From contig JAGIAT010000010.1 in NCBI GenBank assembly GCA_017744715.1, positions 124,001 through 188,000 on the forward strand: a stretch of DNA of 64,000 bases. The letters are read 5' to 3'. The notes beneath the pieces were generated by a model. The model was given only the letters and a program-made list of their open reading frames with translations, did no database searches and had not been told where the DNA came from. The DNA is from Niabella sp. (GTDB lineage: Bacteria; Bacteroidota; Bacteroidia; Chitinophagales; Chitinophagaceae). A program made the position numbers and the translations under genes. Positions 59,515 to 64,000 of this stretch are shown here, in pieces; position 1 is the first letter of the stretch; every line of letters starts with the position of its first letter.

Positions 59515-61368
59515 CTAGTTTGCTTTTCCGTTTTCTCCGCTGTTGTTTTGCACCACTTTTTGCGCATGCTTGAGCAAACTTTGCTTTGAGCTGATATTAA
59601 AATCTCCATGACTGGCTTCAACGCGTTCCTGTTTTGCTTCGGAGTGCACATCACCCTCGATCATTTCCGTAAGCTTCCCGCTGATGTTTAACGTGCTGTC
59701 GCCGCCCACGGATACGGCGTTCAACCGCCCGGTTGAATGAACGTGATCCTTGCCTACAGAAACGGTTTGATTCGCCCCAACGTTCACGGTTTTATCCTTA
59801 CCGATGGTGCTGGTCATATTCTCTCCCACATTAAAATGCATATTCCTGGCATTAAAGGTCATGGTTTCAGGAGCCGTAATGGTGATGTTCTTGCCCGATG
59901 TATCCAGGTAAATCTCATTACCCCCCGGATCCCGGATGATGATATGCGTACCCGAACCCGCATCATTAAACTCCACCGTATGACCACTGCGTGTGCGGAT
60001 CACTTTCACATCATTGCCCGCATTGCTGAAACTGTTGTTCGCACTCCCGTGATACACCGCACCGATCACATACGGCTTCGTCGCACTCCCGTTCTCAAAA
60101 CCCACGATCACTTCCTCTCCCACCTCCGGTATAAAAAAATGGCCCTTGCCTCCACCGCCATGCGGACTTGTTACACGGATCCACGGTGTTTTCTCCGAGC
60201 CGTTCATCCAGTGAAACTTCACCCGTACACGACCCAGTCCGTTGTAATCATTATTATCCGTTACGATGGCACTCTGCGTTTCGCATACCGGGTCACGTGG
60301 TACGGTAACCGGTGCTACTTTGATACCGGACGGAACAGCCGTAAAATCATTTTCATAATGGCCCCGCGCATCCACGTGATGGTTCACCCCCGTTACCAGG
60401 TATTCCCCATATCCCTCCGTACCCAGCGTAAACACATTGCTGCCGCTTATCGTTACGCCTGAACCCACCGACACGCCCGGATGACCACTCTGACCGTGAA
60501 ACTGCACCAGCTTGCTGCTTTCCACCGCGCTCCGGAGGTTCACCAGGTCATCCTGCTGCTTCTTATTGGTTAAAAAACGCGGATTCCATTGCTTGGGCTG
60601 AGTGCCATATACCGTTTGGGAGGCCTTGTATACCTGCTCGCCCCAGGCATTTAAACCCGCCTTCTGCTCCACACCCTGCGGCTCACTGCTGTACACCTGG
60701 CTGTTCTGGTAATCCCAGGCCAGCAGCTGCGAACGGACCGGACGCGCCTGCAGTGCCACATTAAAACGCGACAGGTGACGACCATATACCAGCTCCGTCT
60801 TCTTTGTATCCCGGGGCGGGCCCACTACCAGGCTCCGGCCATCCCAAAACAGCCATTCCCCATACGTGCTGGTTAAACGCTGTAAAAACTCCCAGGCCGT
60901 TTCTTTATATTGTACCGTGTACGCCAACGTTTCTCCATACAGCGGCTGCACCTTCGGCTCCAGCAGGTTCTCCGGAAAAAACTTCAGCACGTCCTGTGCT
61001 ATATTCTTCAGGGCTTTCTTTTCCCAGCTCTTACAATGCGGACCGCTGTCCAGCACAATGGTAGGACTATAGCCCGTAAGGATCACATCCCCGTGGTGCC
61101 CCGTAAAACGCGCCGTTTCCACCCCTGTAATGATCCCGTTGAACAATACCGTGCCCGAAAGCCCCACGCCGCTGATCCGCGCACCAAAACTGCCCCCGAT
61201 CATATCCTTGGATGCCGTAAACATACCCGACCGGCCGTCGACCGACTGCGCCGGGCATACCAGCGTAAAATGGTGATGCGAAAAAATGCTCTGATGCAGT
61301 GAAAAAGAAGTAAACTGCAGTAACGGGGTGCCGTTAATGCTAAACATAGGTTCGGTCAATTGCGCCAT
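59515..61368 (-). CDS. VgrG-type contractile-injection tip protein
   Basis: A 617-residue spike protein. The start at 61368 (MAQLTEPMFSINGTPLLQF) is preferred; an earlier in-frame start at 61413 adds a poor extension. The first two-thirds match the gp27-like base (SIFSHHHFTLVCPAQ; YKETAWEFLQRLTSTYGEWLFWDG), then the OB-fold (CETQSAIVTDNNDYNGLGRVRVKF; HGGGGKGHFFIPEVGEEVIVGFENG), then a gp5-type needle with repeated beta (GKDKTVNVGANQTVSVGKDHVHSTG). It forms the needle of a T6SS or related machine. No sheath, tube or baseplate gene is in the window. It heads a run of seven genes. Confidence 0.93.
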   Translation of the reverse strand: MAQLTEPMFSINGTPLLQFTSFSLHQSIFSHHHFTLVCPAQSVDGRSGMFTASKDMIGGSFGARISGVGLSGTVLFNGIITGVETARFTGHHGDVILTGYSPTIVLDSGPHCKSWEKKALKNIAQDVLKFFPENLLEPKVQPLYGETLAYTVQYKETAWEFLQRLTSTYGEWLFWDGRSLVVGPPRDTKKTELVYGRHLSRFNVALQARPVRSQLLAWDYQNSQVYSSEPQGVEQKAGLNAWGEQVYKASQTVYGTQPKQWNPRFLTNKKQQDDLVNLRSAVESSKLVQFHGQSGHPGVSVGSGVTISGSNVFTLGTEGYGEYLVTGVNHHVDARGHYENDFTAVPSGIKVAPVTVPRDPVCETQSAIVTDNNDYNGLGRVRVKFHWMNGSEKTPWIRVTSPHGGGGKGHFFIPEVGEEVIVGFENGSATKPYVIGAVYHGSANNSFSNAGNDVKVIRTRSGHTVEFNDAGSGTHIIIRDPGGNEIYLDTSGKNITITAPETMTFNARNMHFNVGENMTSTIGKDKTVNVGANQTVSVGKDHVHSTGRLNAVSVGGDSTLNISGKLTEMIEGDVHSEAKQERVEASHGDFNISSKQSLLKHAQKVVQNNSGENGKAN

Positions 61369-61461
61369 ACATAAGGTTTTGTCTGTGACGAAATAATATC
61401 GTTGAACCCTCACAAACCCATCGCGTCAGCTAAGCGATGACATAAAATTTTCAGGTCTTCA

Positions 61462-61469
61462 CAAATTTA
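61462..61469 (-). promoter_or_regulatory. Putative -7 promoter element for the VgrG island (TAAATTTG)
   Basis: The minus strand reads TAAATTTG, 93 nt before the vgrG ATG, and would drive the following seven genes. The rest of the 328-bp gap to dapB shows no gene. Confidence 0.4.
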
Positions 61470-61696
61470 GCCGAATAGATTATTAATTTTCGAGGTTCAT
61501 TACCGGGTTAAAAATAAGGATTTCCGGGAAATCCAAAACAAAAATTAACCCATGTCACTTCCGGAATGCAAACCGTTACCGCTGGCACCCAATACATATT
61601 TCCGGAACAGAAGTGCCTTTTAAACCGGAGGGGTATTCATAAAACAGCCCCCTGTAAGCACAGCGGGCTATACTATTTTTTATTCGGCCGGCCTCG

Positions 61697-62413
61697 TCAG
61701 AGATCCAGCACATCTTTCATAGAAAAGACGCCTTTTTTATCTTTTATATATTCGGCCGCCAGTACCGCTCCCAATGCAAAGCCCTTACGGTTATGCGCCG
61801 TATGGGTAATGGAAATATCATCGATCTCCGAAGCATACGTAATGGTATGTGTTCCGGGCGCGGGGTCGATCCGTTTGCTGGTGATCAGCAATTCTTCCGG
61901 CCGGGGCACTACGTCATTTACCCATTTTGTTTTTTCGGTATATACATCCATCACCTGCTCCGCAAGGGTAATTGCCGTTCCACTGGGGGCGTCCTTTTTC
62001 TCCGTATGATGTATCTCTTCCAGGCTTACCTCGTAGGAACCATGCTTGTGCATCAGGCCGGCCAGTTTCTTATTCAGTTCGAAGAATAAATTCACTCCGA
62101 TACTGAAATTACTGGCGTACAGGAAGCTGCCGTTATTGCGGTTGATTTCCTCCAGCAATTGCGGCATTTTTTCCAGCCAGCCGGTGGAGCCGCTGACTAC
62201 CGGGATACCGAAACCGATCAGTTTTACAAGATTGTCAAATGCCGTATGGGGGCCCGTAAATTCAATGGCCACATCCGCCTTGCTGATGTTTTCAGCATTC
62301 AGCTCCTGCGCATTGCTTACATCAATTTTCAATACCACTTCATGTCCTCTTTCCAGCGCGATGGCTTCAATGGCTTTTCCCATTTTTCCGTATCCGATAA
62401 GTGCGATATTCAT
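61697..62413 (-). CDS. dapB: 4-hydroxy-tetrahydrodipicolinate reductase
   Basis: A 238-residue enzyme of the lysine/diaminopimelate pathway. NAD(P) fold GYGKMGK at 7-13; IEFTGPHTAFDNL; the substrate motif LEEIHHTEKKDAPSGTAITLAEQ, in which His and Lys bind the substrate; and GFALGAVLAAEYI. The short form is usual in Bacteroidota. It lies in the parB-DUF5683-dapB order, all on the minus strand, with a heptamer repeat in the 63-nt gap before it. Confidence 0.94.
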   Translation of the reverse strand: MNIALIGYGKMGKAIEAIALERGHEVVLKIDVSNAQELNAENISKADVAIEFTGPHTAFDNLVKLIGFGIPVVSGSTGWLEKMPQLLEEINRNNGSFLYASNFSIGVNLFFELNKKLAGLMHKHGSYEVSLEEIHHTEKKDAPSGTAITLAEQVMDVYTEKTKWVNDVVPRPEELLITSKRIDPAPGTHTITYASEIDDISITHTAHNRKGFALGAVLAAEYIKDKKGVFSMKDVLDL

Positions 62414-62418
62414 TTTTT

Positions 62419-62466
62419 GATTTGAGATTTGAGATTTGAGACTTCAGATTTCAGATTTCAGATTCC
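62419..62466. repeat. Tandem heptamer repeat (GATTTGA/GATTTCA) between dapB and DUF5683
   Basis: Six 7-base units lie end to end from 62419 to 62460: three GATTTGA, one GACTTCA and two GATTTCA, then a partial GATTCC. The DUF5683 and dapB genes are continued through it on one strand. The same unit in reverse complement lies near 25870. Confidence 0.8.
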
Positions 62467-62476
62467 GGCATTTCGC

Positions 62477-63181
62477 CTATTTGATCCGCATCACCAGGCT
62501 GAGCCCGCTGGTATTGGCCATATCGCTGTACCCCGGCTGCAGCCGCAGGCTGAGTTTGGGCGATACATCAAACGTACTTAAATGCGCATCTACCGTAGCA
62601 TCTACCACGTTCAGTCCCCAGGCGATCAGGAAGAACACAAATGCATAATCCACGTCCTGCCGGATCTGATCCCGGTTGCTTCGTAATCCTTCTTTATTCA
62701 GCCCGTTGGGACCTTCAAAAAAGGGGCGTTTTAACTGACTGTACACTTTTTGATAATTGGGCCCGGTAAGACTGTCCTTCTTCAACTCGATATTGGATGC
62801 CACCGTAAACGCATACCGGAACCGCTTATACCATTTTAAATTGTCTACAAAAAGTCCGCCCGTAATACCCAGCGCCGCATATACGATCGGCACCTTCCAT
62901 ATTTTCCGGTTATATACCTGCCCCCAACCGGGCAATATGGCAGACCGGAGCGCAGCCGTACCGGGGTTCCGGTAACGAGGATCCTTTCTTGCAATGGTAT
63001 CCACATATTTCTCTTTTGCTTTTGTAACAGGCTTCAGCAGCGTTGCGGCTTTTGCCGTATCGGGCTTTAGCGGAACCGTATCCTTTAAGGTGGTAATGGA
63101 GTCGGTGTTCTGTGCACAAAGGGGCAACGTTATACCTGCCAAAATGCAAAGGAGCAGTATTATCTTGTTCAGGAATTGCAT
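62477..63181 (-). CDS. DUF5683 family membrane protein
   Basis: A 234-residue protein with a signal peptide (ends CAQ), a Thr/Pro/Lys-rich linker, and a core with LRSAILPGWGQVYNRKIWKVPIVY and further hydrophobic parts (FVFFLIAWGLNVVDATVDAH), the DUF5683 pattern. Ending SLVMRIK, it may be anchored in the outer or inner membrane. It regularly sits between parB and dapB in Bacteroidota; its function is not known. Confidence 0.87.
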   Translation of the reverse strand: MQFLNKIILLLCILAGITLPLCAQNTDSITTLKDTVPLKPDTAKAATLLKPVTKAKEKYVDTIARKDPRYRNPGTAALRSAILPGWGQVYNRKIWKVPIVYAALGITGGLFVDNLKWYKRFRYAFTVASNIELKKDSLTGPNYQKVYSQLKRPFFEGPNGLNKEGLRSNRDQIRQDVDYAFVFFLIAWGLNVVDATVDAHLSTFDVSPKLSLRLQPGYSDMANTSGLSLVMRIK

Positions 63182-63200
63182 GATGCAAATAAACCACTAA

Positions 63201-64000
63201 TTAATCTACGGATACGTTAAAGTTGTGCAGCAGCTTGTTCAGTTCTTCAACTGAATAATAATCAAAAGTGATCTGCCCGCTGCCATTGGTACTGTGCTTT
63301 AATTTTACACGGGTATCAAACTGGGATGCCAGTTTGTCTTCGATCCGCTGGAAAGAAGACGAGAGACCGCTTCTGCCTACCGGCTTTTTAGCCGCTCCTG
63401 CCTGTTTGTACAGGTTGCGCACCAACACTTCCGTTTGACGTACGGAAAGGCCTTTCTCTTTTATTTCCTTAAAAATGAAAAGTTGTTTTTCTACAGTATC
63501 TACGTTAATGATGGCGCGGGCATGCCCCATCGACAGTTCGCCGCTGCGTACCGCCAGCTGAATATCGGGCGGCAGTTTCAGCAACCGGATAAAGTTGGCA
63601 ATGGTACTGCGGTCCTTTCCCATTCTTTCGGCTACCTGTTCCTGCGAATAATCCAGCTCATCCATCATGCGCTTGTAACTCAGGGCTACTTCCACTGCAT
63701 TCAGATCTTCACGCTGCAGGTTTTCCAGCAGGGCCAGCTCCAGCAGCTGCGCGTCGTTTGCCTGGCGGATATAGGCCGGCACATCTGCCAACCCCGCCAT
63801 TTTTGAAGCCCGCAGCCGGCGCTCTCCTGCAATCAGCCGGTATTTGCCGGTTGCCGTTTTTGAAACCGTTAGCGGCTGGATAATGTCGTGGATCTTTATA
63901 GACTCCGATAATTCCCGTAATGCCTGCTCATCAAAATCATGCCGTGGCTGCTTGGGGTTTACTTCAATATCTGCAACCGGGATCCTTAAAATATTGGTGG
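63201..64000 (-). CDS. parB: ParB chromosome-partition protein (5' end beyond window)
   Basis: About 266 residues are visible; the first part lies beyond 64000. The N-terminal CTPase/nuclease-like part shows NPKQPRHDFDEQALRELSESI, IQPLTVSKTATG and RLIAGERRLRASKMAG, followed by the helix-turn-helix (YSQEQVAERMGKDRSTIANFIRLL) that binds parS, and the C-terminal dimer region (FDTRVKLKHSTNGSGQITFDYYSVEELNKLL, about the last 40 residues). ParB loads near parS and slides along DNA with CTP; together with ParA it moves origins. No parS is noted in the visible part. DUF5683 follows 19 nt later. Confidence 0.92.
   Translation of the reverse strand, partial: TNILRIPVADIEVNPKQPRHDFDEQALRELSESIKIHDIIQPLTVSKTATGKYRLIAGERRLRASKMAGLADVPAYIRQANDAQLLELALLENLQREDLNAVEVALSYKRMMDELDYSQEQVAERMGKDRSTIANFIRLLKLPPDIQLAVRSGELSMGHARAIINVDTVEKQLFIFKEIKEKGLSVRQTEVLVRNLYKQAGAAKKPVGRSGLSSSFQRIEDKLASQFDTRVKLKHSTNGSGQITFDYYSVEELNKLLHNFNVSVD

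Noticed and set aside
56551..61413. VgrG island as a full T6SS
   Set aside because: No sheath, tube, baseplate or ClpV-type gene is present in the window; only tip and cargo genes are visible.
1..64000. CRISPR arrays, rRNA and tRNA genes
   Set aside because: No regularly spaced repeats of CRISPR length and no tRNA T-loop context outside coding genes was found by reading; short heptamer repeats are too small and are tandem.

Overview
The window is chromosomal DNA of a member of the Bacteroidota, most likely family Chitinophagaceae (Niabella/Niastella-like; the genus is inference). Supporting signs are a SusC/SusD pair with its own FecI-type sigma factor and FecR anti-sigma factor, an Oar-type TonB receptor, a three-subunit succinate dehydrogenase with a single cytochrome b558, DUF983, DUF3667, DUF4292 and DUF5683 proteins, a parB-DUF5683-dapB neighbourhood, and many TAnnTTTG sequences (the Bacteroidota -7 promoter element) just before start codons. 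No rRNA, tRNA, CRISPR array, insertion sequence or origin was seen. Both window ends cut genes: an unknown gene at 1-161 and parB at 63201-64000.

Layout. 0-9 kb: an outer-membrane protein, an Oar-like receptor, ribBA, an L,D-transpeptidase-like protein, trpS and a deoxynucleoside kinase. 9-17.4 kb: a minus-strand fecI-fecR-susC-susD nutrient-uptake locus, a divergent secreted endonuclease/exonuclease/phosphatase-fold enzyme, and a LuxR-type regulator with a 20-bp palindrome on either side of its gene. 17.4-25 kb: a mostly non-coding stretch, an aminopeptidase P, then a tight minus-strand operon Sel1-repeat protein / Hsp90-family ATPase / TPR-like protein. 25-29.2 kb: sdhC-sdhA-sdhB, with a four-helix-bundle (23S intervening-sequence type) gene and a pair of 20-bp inverted repeats sitting between sdhA and sdhB. 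29.2-43 kb: mostly housekeeping genes (murF, ispF, dut, queA), a UMF1-type transporter with a CDP-alcohol phosphotransferase, a TRIC channel, a DUF4292 lipoprotein, an EnvC-like protein, and a zinc-ribbon / SPFH-SHOCT / small membrane protein group. 43-52 kb: a fused dipeptide-type ABC ATPase coupled to a small lipoprotein (a paralogue of a frameshifted gene at 29.3-29.7 kb), AMP nucleosidase, a RelE-like toxin-antitoxin pair, an orphan HsdR-N nuclease domain, a hydroxyacyl-CoA dehydrogenase, a secreted barnase with barstar, and Mrp. 52-61.4 kb: a minus-strand VgrG island with a PAAR-like DUF4280 protein, a metzincin-like putative effector, a 1017-residue protein and two lipoproteins. 61.7-64 kb: dapB, DUF5683 and parB.

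How the parts fit. The fecI-fecR-susCD cluster looks like a self-regulated importer for one substrate, but no glycan-degrading enzyme is next to it. The VgrG island carries cargo and tip genes but no sheath, tube or baseplate gene, so it must rely on a contractile machine encoded elsewhere. Barnase/barstar and the RelE-like pair add toxin modules nearby. The points most worth following are the Sel1-Hsp90-TPR operon, the intervening-sequence-like element inside the sdh operon, the VgrG cargo island, the LuxR palindrome pair, the set of predicted leaderless genes, and the homopolymer-frameshifted lipoprotein. All functions are inferred from sequence reading alone; no database search was run.
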